Source: Lachnospiraceae bacterium UBA6998
GTDB taxonomy: Bacteria > Bacillota > Clostridia > Lachnospirales > Lachnospiraceae
Reading direction: 5' to 3'
Assembly: GCA_002448395.1 (NCBI GenBank)
Contig: DJXS01000053.1
Coordinates: forward strand, 1-52,160
DNA: 52,160 nt
Every line of letters begins with the position of its first letter. Positions within the stretch are counted from its first letter, which is position 1. Shown here one piece after another: positions 7,393 through 15,240 of the stretch. Position numbers and translations under genes: made by a program. The notes under the pieces were generated by a model. It searched no databases. It saw nothing but the letters and a program-made list of their open reading frames with translations, and was not told where the DNA came from.

Positions 7393-8221
7393 CTCTACTT
7401 TGCAAGCATTCCCTCCCCTTCTGCACCGCTGCGAAAAGAATGAATGCCGCTATGTTGCACAACACGATGCTGGCCCCGGTCGGCGCAGCGTACAGGTAGG
7501 AGATCACAAGGCCCGTCACCAGGCAGATCGTCGAGACGACTGCCGAACAGATCATGACGGAGCGGAAAGTGATGCAAGTCCGCATGCTGGTAACGGCCGG
7601 GAATACGACAAGGCTTGAGATCAGGAGCGACCCCATCATCCGCATTCCGACAACTATGATCAGCGCTGTCAAAACAGCGATCACCGTATTGTAAAGCTTC
7701 GCGTTCAGTCCCGTCGCCCGGGCGAAGGTCTCGTCAAAAGTCACCGCAAAGATCCTGTTGTAGAAGAAAACGAACATGACCAGGATCACCGCGGACACCG
7801 TTCCGGTCAGCACCACATCTCCATGAGACATGCTCAGGATACTGCCGAACAGATAATTATAAACATCCGTATTCATGCCTGTGGTCATCGACACCACCAT
7901 GACGCCGATAGCCAGTGCACCGGTGGAGATCAGGGCGACGGCGGCGTCTCCCTTGATCTTGCTGTTCTCCGTCAGACGAAGAAGCAGAAAGGCTGCCGCG
8001 ATGACCACCGGAATAGCTACCGCCAAAGGCGCGGCGTTCATTGCCGTCGCAATAGCAAGGGCACCGAATCCCACATGGGAAAGACCGTCTCCGATCATGG
8101 AGTATCTCTTGAGGACCAGCGTCACGCCTAAAAGCGCTGAGCAGACTGCCACCAGGACGCCCATGCAGAGAGCCCGCACCATAAACGAGTAGGTAAACAT
8201 CTCTAATATTAAGCCGAACAT
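7379..8221 (-). CDS. znuB: Zinc ABC transporter permease
   Basis: A 280-residue membrane protein of the ABC-3 metal permease family (ZnuB/AdcB/MntB), with about eight hydrophobic segments spread over the whole length. Motifs typical of the family include YSMIGDGLSHVGFGALAI near the N terminus and a conserved GMRMMGSLLISSLVVFPA segment near residue 190. It forms the membrane channel with ZnuC and takes zinc from ZnuA. Its start overlaps the ZnuC stop by one base. The neighbouring Zur points to zinc rather than manganese. The 3' end carries the element's attR, yet length and C terminus look normal, so the gene is functional after integration. Confidence 0.92.
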   Translation of the reverse strand: MFGLILEMFTYSFMVRALCMGVLVAVCSALLGVTLVLKRYSMIGDGLSHVGFGALAIATAMNAAPLAVAIPVVIAAAFLLLRLTENSKIKGDAAVALISTGALAIGVMVVSMTTGMNTDVYNYLFGSILSMSHGDVVLTGTVSAVILVMFVFFYNRIFAVTFDETFARATGLNAKLYNTVIAVLTALIIVVGMRMMGSLLISSLVVFPAVTSMRTCITFRSVMICSAVVSTICLVTGLVISYLYAAPTGASIVLCNIAAFILFAAVQKGRECLQSREKSL

Positions 8222-9033
8222 TACTGCTGTACCTCTTTCTCTTGTTCTTCTCTCTTTGTCTCCGGTTCAGGGTTCGCGGCCCGCGGCTTTTTCTCTTTGC
8301 CGGCGGCCTTCTTCCAGATGTGGACGGCTTTCTCCCCGTCCATAAAAGTATGGAACGCGGCAGTGTGTCTGTATTCCTCACAGGTTCCGAAGAAGAGCTG
8401 CCTGTCTTCTCCCAGATGCAGAATGTGAGAGGCGTACTTTGTCGCCGCCTGCATGTCATGGGAGACCATTATGACAGTGATCCCCATCTCTTTGTTGATC
8501 CTCTCGATCAGCCTGTACATATTGATCGTCACAAGCGGATCCAGCCCCGCCACAGGCTCGTCAAGAAGGATCACCTTCCCCGTGGCGCACAGCGCTCTCG
8601 CCAGCAGGACTCTCTGCTGCTGCCCTCCGGAGAGGTCCCTGTAGCATCGGTCCTTCAGGTCCGTGATCTCGAGAGCCTCCATGTTGCGGTCCGCCCTGGC
8701 CTTTTCCTCTTTTCCGTAAAACGGGCGCATACCCATTCCGGACAGGCAGCCCGACAGGACCACTTCCTGCACGCTGGCGGGGAAATCTTTCTGAACCGGC
8801 GTCTGCTGGGGAAGGTATCCGATCTCCTTCGCCCGGAGATCGTCTCCGAAAGTAACGGTGCCCGCCGAAGGTTTCTTGAGGCCCAGAAGTCCCTTCATAA
8901 GTGTACTCTTGCCCGCTCCGTTTTCTCCCAGAATGCAGAGATAGTCGCCCTGCTCTATTTTGAAAGTGAGATGCCGCAGCACTGTCACGCCGTCATAGGC
9001 GAATGCGAGATCTTCACATGTGATCAGACTCAT
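8221..9033 (-). CDS. znuC: Zinc ABC transporter ATP-binding protein
   Basis: A 270-residue ABC ATPase. Walker A is GENGAGKST at about residues 37-45, the Q loop lies in YLPQQTP, the signature is LSGGQQQR at about 138, Walker B is VILLDEP and the switch histidine is in VSHD. The last 40 residues are a charged Lys/Glu-rich tail (KKPRAANPEPETKREEQEKEV) not needed for catalysis. It powers zinc uptake with ZnuB. The start overlaps the znuA stop by four bases (ATGA), indicating translational coupling in the zur-znuACB operon. Confidence 0.93.
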   Translation of the reverse strand: MSLITCEDLAFAYDGVTVLRHLTFKIEQGDYLCILGENGAGKSTLMKGLLGLKKPSAGTVTFGDDLRAKEIGYLPQQTPVQKDFPASVQEVVLSGCLSGMGMRPFYGKEEKARADRNMEALEITDLKDRCYRDLSGGQQQRVLLARALCATGKVILLDEPVAGLDPLVTINMYRLIERINKEMGITVIMVSHDMQAATKYASHILHLGEDRQLFFGTCEEYRHTAAFHTFMDGEKAVHIWKKAAGKEKKPRAANPEPETKREEQEKEVQQ

Positions 9034-10121
9034 TTTTTTACTCCTTCTCCGAGTGCTTCCCGAATCGTCTCCAGGTTCCCGCTCATCAGCGATACATAAG
9101 TTTCGCCGTTTTCCATCTGCTCCTTTGTCACGTTATGGCAGGAATGGTATGTGCGCTGCACAGCTCCCGTGCTCTCGCAGATCGCCCGTGCAATGTTCCC
9201 GTTGGAAAACTCGATGGAGAACACCACCGGGATCTGTTCCTCCCGGACCTTGTCGATCAGGAAGGCCAGCGTCGACGCGCTGGGCTCCGATTCCGACGAG
9301 CAGCCCGGAAACGCGGCAAAATAGTCCAGCCCGTACTCCTCGGCAAAATACCGGATCGGAAACCTGTCTCCGAACACCAGGACCTTCCGCTCCGCGTTCG
9401 CCGCGATCTCCCTGAACTGAGCGTCCAGTTCCAGGATCTTCGCCTCGTAATCCCGCGCATTGGCAAGGTAACCGTCCGCGTTCGCCGGATCGATCTCCGC
9501 CATCTTCTGCGCGATCGCTTCTGTGATCTCCGCCGCTTTCACAGGGGATGTCCACACATGTTCATCCGCCTCTTCGTGCTCTTCATGGGAAGAATCGCCG
9601 CCGTGAGCGTGTTCCTCCCCGGCTTCGTGATTGTGATCTTCCTCTTCTTCATGGGCTTCTTCGTGATCGTGGCCCTTTTCTTCCATCATGCCTTCCACGG
9701 ATTCCTCAGCCACTGTCTCTGTAAGATCTACCAGACGCAGTGTTTCCGGTCTTTTGTCTCCCATATTCTCGAGGATCCGGTCCACCCACACATCGTTCTC
9801 ACTGCCTGTATAGATGAAAAGATCGCAATTCTGTATTTCCTTGATATCCAGCGGAGTCGGTTCGTAGGAGTGCACTTCTTCTCCGGGCGAGAGAAGCATC
9901 CTGGCACTGACGGTCCCCGTGTCACCCGCGATCGCTCTGACAAAGTCGTACTGCGGGAAGATCGTCGTCACGATCTTCAGTCTCCCGTCATCCGGCTCCT
10001 CCTGCTTCACCGCGCAGCCCGTGGCTGCGGCCGCCGCAATGCCCGCTGCCAGAACCATCGCCATCAGCCGGGCACCGAACCGCCTTTTCCGGTTCTTCAC
10101 TTCGGTCCCTCTTTCTTTCAC
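9030..10121 (-). CDS. znuA: Zinc-binding lipoprotein of the ABC transporter
   Basis: A 363-residue cluster A-I solute-binding protein. A basic N terminus and hydrophobic stretch end in the lipobox ATGC (lipid-anchored C36). The N lobe begins with IVTTIFPQYDFVRAIAG, and EVHSYEPTP carries the first metal histidine. Residues about 145-190 are a His/Glu-rich loop with many HDHEE-type repeats, the zinc-collecting loop of ZnuA/AdcA proteins. The C lobe has FGDRFPIRYFAEEYGL where many homologues have a histidine motif, so one ligand is probably supplied differently. It captures zinc outside the membrane for ZnuBC. Its start overlaps the zur stop by four bases. Confidence 0.92.
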   Translation of the reverse strand: MKERGTEVKNRKRRFGARLMAMVLAAGIAAAAATGCAVKQEEPDDGRLKIVTTIFPQYDFVRAIAGDTGTVSARMLLSPGEEVHSYEPTPLDIKEIQNCDLFIYTGSENDVWVDRILENMGDKRPETLRLVDLTETVAEESVEGMMEEKGHDHEEAHEEEEDHNHEAGEEHAHGGDSSHEEHEEADEHVWTSPVKAAEITEAIAQKMAEIDPANADGYLANARDYEAKILELDAQFREIAANAERKVLVFGDRFPIRYFAEEYGLDYFAAFPGCSSESEPSASTLAFLIDKVREEQIPVVFSIEFSNGNIARAICESTGAVQRTYHSCHNVTKEQMENGETYVSLMSGNLETIREALGEGVKK

Positions 10122-10531
10122 TTCGTCCTCCTGCAGTCCTCGCAGATTCCGTAAAACAGCGTGCGCGTGCAGTCCAGTTCAAATCCGCCGCCTGAAAAGC
10201 CTTGCATCGCGGTTTCCACTGCTTTCCTCTCAATGTGGACCACTTTCCCGCACTTCTCGCATTTTCCGTGCACATAAGCGGATTTTTCTTCGTGTCCGTC
10301 CCTGAACTCATAGCAGGCTCCGGTCACTGCATCCACCATATACTTGTTGACGGCGCCTTCTTCAACCAGCCGGTCCAGCTGCCGGTAGATCGTCGCTACT
10401 CCTATAGACACCCCTCGCGCTTTGAGTTCGTCCAGGATCTGCCCCGCCGTCATGTGTTCTCTTTCGTTTTCCTGAAGGATCTCCAGGATCTCGTCTCTAT
10501 GTTTTGTCTTATAAGATGTTCTTGCGCCCAC
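10118..10531 (-). CDS. zur: Fur-family zinc uptake regulator
   Basis: A 137-residue Fur-family repressor. The winged helix covers residues 10-80 (MTAGQILDELKARGVSIGVATIYRQLDRLVEEG). The dimerisation half has HVHGKCEKC at about 93 and CEDC near the C terminus, the two CxxC pairs that hold structural zinc. As the first gene of an operon with znuACB, it is most simply a Zur that represses zinc uptake when zinc is ample. An operator-like palindrome lies 33 bases upstream. A Fur or PerR role cannot be excluded by sequence alone but context argues against it. Confidence 0.88.
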   Translation of the reverse strand: MGARTSYKTKHRDEILEILQENEREHMTAGQILDELKARGVSIGVATIYRQLDRLVEEGAVNKYMVDAVTGACYEFRDGHEEKSAYVHGKCEKCGKVVHIERKAVETAMQGFSGGGFELDCTRTLFYGICEDCRRTK

Positions 10532-10563
10532 CGGTTAAATGCCCCCTGCTCAACACAAAATCG

Positions 10564-10580
10564 AAAATGATTCTCATTTT
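10564..10580 (-). promoter_or_regulatory. Candidate Zur/Fur operator
   Basis: AAAATGATTCTCATTTT is a perfect 7-3-7 inverted repeat just upstream of zur, with the TGA..TCA core seen in Fur-family boxes. It is well placed to let Zur repress its own operon. Confidence 0.7.
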
Positions 10581-10696
10581 TATTTTCAGAATTCTAATTA
10601 TAGTGAAAACCCTTCCGCTGTCAATACTATTTTCTCCTTGTCATTTTCTTTTGAACGCAATAACATATGACTGAGTTTAAGAAAAAGGAGATCATC

Positions 10697-11569
10697 ATGG
10701 CACGGACAATCAACGGAAAGACCACTACCCTCGCTCTGATCGGCGACCCGGTAGGCCACTCCCTCTCGCCCCAGATGCACAACTACGCCTGTGAGCTTCT
10801 GGGCCTGAATTACGTATATGTAGCTTACACAGTCAAAGAGGAAGACGTTCCCGCCGCTTTTGACGCGATGCGCGCGCTCGGCATCCGGGGCTTTAATGTA
10901 ACCATGCCCTGTAAGATCGCCGCTTTTGAAAACGTCGACAAGCGCTCGGAAGCCGCCGAGATCATGGGCGCCTGCAACACCGTCATCAACGACGGCGGCG
11001 TACTCACAGGACACATTACAGATGGTGAAGGCTATGTCAACATGCTCCGCGACAAGGGCATAGAGGTCGCGGGCAAAAAAGTGATCGTCTGCGGCGCAGG
11101 CGGCGCAGGGACGGCGATCGATGTCCAGTGCGCTTTGGACGGCGCGCGGGCTGTTTCCATCTTCAACCGCAGGTCCCGGTCCTGGGACAGGGCTCTCGAG
11201 ACGGCTGAAAAGATCAGAAAAGTCCGTCCCGGCTGCGCGGTCAAGGTCTGTGACCTCGCGGATCAGGCCCTGCTCGCCGAAGAGATCGCGGATGGCGATA
11301 TTTTGGCAAACGGTACAAGTCTCGGTATGAAGCCTCACGAAGACCTGATGGTAGTGGAAGACCCTTCTGTTTTCCGCCCCGGTCTGGTTGTTACGGACGC
11401 GGTCTACAACCCGGTGGAGACCAGAATGCTCAGACTTGCAAAGGAAGCCGGGTGCGTCACCTTCGGGGGCAAAGGAATGCTGCTGTGGCAGGGCGTGGCC
11501 GCTTTCAAGCTGTTCACGGGCCGGGATATGCCGGTGGAAGAAGTGAAAGCCAGGTTTTTCGCAGACTGA
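10697..11569 (+). CDS. aroE: Shikimate (or quinate/shikimate) dehydrogenase family protein
   Basis: A 290-residue NAD(P)-dependent dehydrogenase that reduces 3-dehydroshikimate in aromatic amino acid synthesis. GDPVGHSLSPQMHN near the N terminus is the shikimate-binding motif; the catalytic pair is K in NVTMPCK and D in TDGEGY; GAGGAGTA at about 125-132 is the cofactor loop, followed by NRRS. Classical AroE has NVTxPHK, so H to C before the catalytic Lys is a variation, and the family member may be the YdiB-like type. ATG 10697 is chosen because AAAGGAG lies 6 bases before it; an upstream ATG at 10667 adds ten unlikely residues. It stands alone, divergent from zur and convergent with copA. 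Confidence 0.85.
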   Translation: MARTINGKTTTLALIGDPVGHSLSPQMHNYACELLGLNYVYVAYTVKEEDVPAAFDAMRALGIRGFNVTMPCKIAAFENVDKRSEAAEIMGACNTVINDGGVLTGHITDGEGYVNMLRDKGIEVAGKKVIVCGAGGAGTAIDVQCALDGARAVSIFNRRSRSWDRALETAEKIRKVRPGCAVKVCDLADQALLAEEIADGDILANGTSLGMKPHEDLMVVEDPSVFRPGLVVTDAVYNPVETRMLRLAKEAGCVTFGGKGMLLWQGVAAFKLFTGRDMPVEEVKARFFAD

Positions 11570-11590
11570 ATGATCAAAACCGATATAAAA

Positions 11591-11626
11591 AGAGGGACAG
11601 TGAAATCATGTCTTCACTGTCCCTCT
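11591..11626. terminator. Bidirectional terminator between aroE and copA
   Basis: A perfect 14-bp stem (AGAGGGACAGTGAA and its complement) with an 8-base loop. A-rich sequence precedes it and a T-rich run follows, so it can serve both convergent genes. Confidence 0.85.
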
Positions 11627-11650
11627 TCTATGTTTTGATATGTATTTCCT

Positions 11651-11860
11651 TTACGCGATGGAAACCACCTTGTAATCGCGGTCCTCAACGGCCTCTTTGA
11701 GCTTCTCGTCAGCGACATCTGCGCTCAGCGTGACAACAGCCGTGCCTTCCTTGTGGCTTACGTCTGCGGATGCGACGCCGTCGATCTTCTCGAGAACCTT
11801 CTTCACGGTCGCCTCACAGTGCTCGCACATCATACCTTCGATCTTCATTGTCTTTGTCAT
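11651..11860 (-). CDS. copZ: Possible separately translated CopZ-like copper chaperone inside copA
   Basis: Within the copA frame, an ATG at 11860 begins a 69-residue complete heavy-metal-associated domain: MTKTMKIEGMMCEHC, then EATVKKVLEKIDGV and the standard beta-alpha-beta pattern to the stop. AGAAAGGA lies 7 bases before this ATG, a better ribosome binding site than an internal codon should have by chance. Free CopZ in Firmicutes is about 68-70 residues and starts almost identically. Either copA and copZ fused by loss of the stop codon between them while the start signal survived, or both fusion and free chaperone are made. The separate product is inference. Confidence 0.55.
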   Translation of the reverse strand: MTKTMKIEGMMCEHCEATVKKVLEKIDGVASADVSHKEGTAVVTLSADVADEKLKEAVEDRDYKVVSIA

Positions 11861-14278
11861 AGTAGCTTCCTTTCTGCTGCGCTCCGCAGCTTCCCTTTCT
11901 TTGGTATATTCCGATAAAAGCTTTCCGTCCGCATCCGTCTGCACCGGATTCTTAAGCTTTACATCCTTATCTGCGCTTCTCATGTCAAATCCGTTGAGCC
12001 GCAGCGCATTGGTGACCACGCAGAAACTGGACAGGCTCATAGCCAGAGCGCCCAGCATCGGACCCATGGTGATCCCTAAAGGGCTCAGCGCGCCCGCCGC
12101 GACAGGGATCAGGATCGAGTTGTAGATCAGCGCCCAGAAAAGGCCCCACAGGATCGTCTTGTAGGTCTTGCGGCTCAGCCTCACAGCTGCGCTCACGTCC
12201 GTCAGGCGGCTGTTCATCAGTACTACATCCGCGGCGTCGATCGCGACGTCTGTACCCGCGCCGATCGCGATTCCGATATCCGCTCTGGTCAGTGCCGGCG
12301 CATCGTTGATACCGTCGCCCACCATCGCTACTTTGCCCTTTTCCTGCAGGCGGCGGATGATCTCCTCCTTGCCGTCAGGCAGCACACCCGCTACGACTTC
12401 GCTGACGCCGGCCAGCTTTCCGATGGCTTCTGCCGTTTTCTGATTGTCGCCTGTGAGCATGACCACGTGAATGCCCATGTTCTGCAGTTCTCTGACCGCC
12501 TGCGCGCTGTCCTCTTTGATCGGATCCGCCACCGCGATGATTCCCAGCAGCTGTCCTTCTTTGGCAAAATACAGCGGCGTCTTGCCTTCTTCCGCCAGCC
12601 GGTCGGTCAGATCCGCGAGGTACTTAAGCCATTTGACAAGGTCTCCTGACTTCCCGCGCTGGGCGGAAAGCCTGGTCATGATGAATTTCTGATTGCCGCT
12701 GCTGATCAGCGCTCCGTCGATCACGGCTGAGAGACCGTTTCCGGGAAGCGCCCTGAAATCCTGTATCTCTCTGGCCTTCACTCCGCCGGTGTATTCCACG
12801 ATCGCCCTCGCCAGAGGGTGTTCGCTCTGCGCTTCGAGCGCGCCTGCAAGATACAGAAGTTCTTCTTCTGTCACGCCTTCGGCCGGGATCACCTCTGTCA
12901 CGATCGGATGCCCGCTTGTGATCGTTCCGGTCTTATCCAGTGCCACGATCTGCATATTGCCGGTCTCCTGCAGTGCTTCCGCAGTCTTGAACAGGATTCC
13001 GTGCTTCGCGCCCATGCCGTTGCCGACCATGATCGCGACGGGCGTCGCAAGGCCGAGAGCGCAGGGACAGCTGACGACGAGGACCGAAATACCCCTTGCC
13101 AGTGCTGTTCCGACCGGCGCCTTCACGACAAAGAGCCAGATCAGTGTCACCGCGACCGCAATGACGATGACCGCAGGGACAAAGACACCGGAGATGGTAT
13201 CCGCTATTTTGGCAATAGGCGCCTTTGTGGCCGCCGCGTCGCTGACCATCTTGATGACCTGGGACAGGCTCGTATCTTCACCTACGCGGGTCGCCTGGCA
13301 GCGCAGAAATCCCGACTGATTGAGAGTCGCTGAGGAAACAGGCGATCCGGGCTCCTTGTCGACCGGGATGGATTCCCCGGTCAGGGCAGCCTCATTGACC
13401 GCGCTCTCGCCTTCGATGACAATGCCGTCGACGGGGATCGTCTCGCCGGGTCTTACGACAAAGATATCTCCCTTCTGCACGAGATCGATGTCGATGGTCT
13501 CCTCGACGCCGTTTCTCTCGACATTTGCCGTTTTGGGAGCGAGCTTCATCAGCGATTTGAGCGCGTCCGTCGTCTTGCCCTTGGATCTTGCCTCCAGCAT
13601 CTTTCCGACCGTGATCAGCGTCAGGATCATCGCTGCGGATTCAAAATAGAATTCCATCATGTATCTCATGACAGCTTCATGATTTCCGTCCACCTGCGCT
13701 CTCGTCATTGCCAGCAACATGACTGTGGAATACACAAAGGCCGCACCCGATCCCATCGCGATCAACGTGTCCATGTTGGGCGCGCCGTGGAACAGGCTCT
13801 TAAACCCGCTGATAAAGAACTTCTGGTTGATCACCATGACGATGCCGGCCAGCAGCATCTGTACGATTCCCATCGCCACATGGTTGCCGTCGAAAAACGC
13901 CGGCAGGGGCCATCCGAACATCATATGGCCCATCGAGAAATACATGAGCACCAGCAAAAATCCGAGCGATGCGATCAGTCTCTTCTTGAGGACCGGCGTC
14001 TCATGGTCTTTGAGGGCTTCTTCCTCCGCCGCGATCTTGGCCGTCAGGCTTCCCGCCTGTCTTCCGCTTTCCTGGCCCGCTCCCTTCGGCGACGCCCCAT
14101 ATCCGGCGTCTTCCACAGCTTTCATGATGTCCGCAGGCGAAGCGGTCCCTTCCACGCCCATCGTATTCGTCAGAAGGCTGACATTGCAGGATTCCACGCC
14201 CGGAACCTTATTCACCGCCTTCTCCACGCGCGCCTGGCAGGCCGCGCAGCTCATTCCTGTTACTGTATATTGATCCAT
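11651..14278 (-). CDS. copA: Copper-exporting P1B-type ATPase with C-terminal CopZ-like domain
   Basis: An 875-residue P-type ATPase. An N-terminal heavy-metal domain has GMSCAAC (C11, C14). The membrane domain carries CPC in SCPCALGLATP at about residue 405, followed by the DKTGT phosphorylation site, GDGINDAPAL and the usual eight helices. After the last helices, a linker leads to a second complete heavy-metal domain at 807-875 (GMMCEHC, C818 and C821). Ending in such a domain is uncommon, since CopA proteins normally place them N-terminally. The C-terminal domain has its own ribosome binding site and start (see 11651-11860). It exports Cu(I) to protect the cell. csoR lies 109 bases upstream on the same strand. 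Confidence 0.95.
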   Translation of the reverse strand: MDQYTVTGMSCAACQARVEKAVNKVPGVESCNVSLLTNTMGVEGTASPADIMKAVEDAGYGASPKGAGQESGRQAGSLTAKIAAEEEALKDHETPVLKKRLIASLGFLLVLMYFSMGHMMFGWPLPAFFDGNHVAMGIVQMLLAGIVMVINQKFFISGFKSLFHGAPNMDTLIAMGSGAAFVYSTVMLLAMTRAQVDGNHEAVMRYMMEFYFESAAMILTLITVGKMLEARSKGKTTDALKSLMKLAPKTANVERNGVEETIDIDLVQKGDIFVVRPGETIPVDGIVIEGESAVNEAALTGESIPVDKEPGSPVSSATLNQSGFLRCQATRVGEDTSLSQVIKMVSDAAATKAPIAKIADTISGVFVPAVIVIAVAVTLIWLFVVKAPVGTALARGISVLVVSCPCALGLATPVAIMVGNGMGAKHGILFKTAEALQETGNMQIVALDKTGTITSGHPIVTEVIPAEGVTEEELLYLAGALEAQSEHPLARAIVEYTGGVKAREIQDFRALPGNGLSAVIDGALISSGNQKFIMTRLSAQRGKSGDLVKWLKYLADLTDRLAEEGKTPLYFAKEGQLLGIIAVADPIKEDSAQAVRELQNMGIHVVMLTGDNQKTAEAIGKLAGVSEVVAGVLPDGKEEIIRRLQEKGKVAMVGDGINDAPALTRADIGIAIGAGTDVAIDAADVVLMNSRLTDVSAAVRLSRKTYKTILWGLFWALIYNSILIPVAAGALSPLGITMGPMLGALAMSLSSFCVVTNALRLNGFDMRSADKDVKLKNPVQTDADGKLLSEYTKEREAAERSRKEATMTKTMKIEGMMCEHCEATVKKVLEKIDGVASADVSHKEGTAVVTLSADVADEKLKEAVEDRDYKVVSIA

Positions 14279-14325
14279 AATTCACTCCTTATTGATCACG
14301 AGGCCAACCCCGCGACCAAAAACCC

Positions 14326-14378
14326 GGAAGCTTTGCGTAGTAAAGCTTCCAAAGTTGGGCGTCCTTCCGGGCGCCCAA
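14326..14378 (-). terminator. Two hairpins between csoR and copA
   Basis: Reading on the minus strand, TTGGGCG/CGCCCAA (14355-14378) is followed at once by a 9-bp stem GGAAGCTTT/AAAGCTTCC (14326-14350) and then GGGTTTTTGG. The second looks like a leaky intrinsic terminator. It could reduce readthrough from csoR to copA, or mark a separate copA transcript. Confidence 0.55.
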
Positions 14379-14386
14379 TCTTTTGC

Positions 14387-14728
14387 TCATTTCATCAGCT
14401 TCTGCAGCGTCTTCACCAGCTCATCCACTTTCTCGCTGCTGCCCGCCTGCACGTCTTCTGTCACACAGGTGTGGATGTGATCCGCCAGTATAACTTTTGT
14501 GAAGCTGTTCAGTGCCGCGTTGACCGCTGCCACCTGATTGATGATATCGATGCAGTAGGCATCCTCCTCCACCATGCGGCGGATCCCCCTGACCTGTCCT
14601 TCGATCCTGCTCAGCCGGTTCATCAGGTCCTTATGCTCCTTCTCCGTGCGCACTTTGGTGCGGCAACAGCAGTTTTCTTTGTCCATGCTTTCTATAGTGT
14701 TATCGGAAGATTCCTTTTTCGCAGACAT
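14387..14728 (-). CDS. csoR: CsoR-family copper-sensing repressor
   Basis: A 113-residue DUF156 protein. The four-helix body starts at about residue 30 (HKDLMNRLSRIEGQVRGIRRMVEED). The copper ligands C59, H84 and C88 are present, with spacings of 25 and 4 equal to those of the founding CsoR, so it is a copper sensor and not an RcnR or FrmR type. The N terminus has an extra run of three cysteines (20-22) not usual for the family. It releases DNA when it binds Cu(I). Three matching operators lie just upstream, so it represses itself and copA. Confidence 0.92.
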   Translation of the reverse strand: MSAKKESSDNTIESMDKENCCCRTKVRTEKEHKDLMNRLSRIEGQVRGIRRMVEEDAYCIDIINQVAAVNAALNSFTKVILADHIHTCVTEDVQAGSSEKVDELVKTLQKLMK

Positions 14729-14780
14729 CAGGTTTTCTCCTCAATGATAATTGCTGTGTTTTGTTTTCCTTACCCATCAT

Positions 14781-14854
14781 ATACCCCCACCGGGTATATT
14801 GCAAGCACAAATATACAGGGTGGGGGTATTTTCTCACATACCCCACCCCGGTAT
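14781..14854 (-). promoter_or_regulatory. Cluster of three CsoR-type operators
   Basis: ATACCCCCACCGGGTAT (14781-14797), TACAGGGTGGGGGTATT (about 14813-14830) and ATACCCCACCCCGGTAT (14838-14854) are GC-tract palindromes flanked by ATA/TAT, the form of CsoR operators. The first lies 53 bases before the csoR start. Confidence 0.8.
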
Positions 14855-15240
14855 TTAAGGAGGTTTTGGGCACAGAACGGCCCATTCAGGAGTTTATACA
14901 CAAATAGTTCTTCTCATCCGGCCATTACAGTACACTCGACAAGCTATTCTTCCGTTCAACTTGCCGATTTCAACGTCAAAGCGGTCAAAAACAAACTTTT
15001 CCACGTTATTCTCTTCATTTAAGCCAGCTGGATACCTTACATATTAATCTTTCTTTGTGTACAATTCTCAAAATTCTCCATCTGTGCCCAACCGACCCTT
15101 CCGTCCACATACTTAAACGGCTTCCAACCACATACTTAAGCGGCTTCCGACCACTTCTCCGCTCAAATATGATAAACTCTTGTAAATGCATCCCGCATCG
15201 GCACTATTTTTTGCACTGATTTCGAATTGGAGATCCGAAT
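14855..15240. other. Intergenic region with a tandem repeat
   Basis: No gene is seen between the CsoR operators and the phosphoesterase start. It contains the 23-bp tandem repeat at 15105-15150 and AT-rich promoter-like sequence. The GGAG at about 15227 is the ribosome binding site for the gene at 15241. Confidence 0.5.
15105..15150 (+). repeat. 23-bp tandem repeat, two copies and a partial third
   Basis: Units 15105-15127 and 15128-15150 share CCACATACTTAA, then A or G, then CGGCTTCC and a purine-A ending; they differ at two positions. A third copy begins with CCAC at 15151 and then diverges. Purpose unknown; it could be an activator site upstream of the phosphoesterase gene. Confidence 0.75.

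Noticed and set aside
14387..14728. RcnR or FrmR type regulator instead of CsoR
   Set aside because: The C-H-C ligand set with 25 and 4 spacing and the adjacent copper ATPase fit CsoR.
13679..15022. Plus-strand open frame of 447 codons across copA and csoR
   Set aside because: Antisense to two well-supported genes and through the CsoR operators, without any family pattern.
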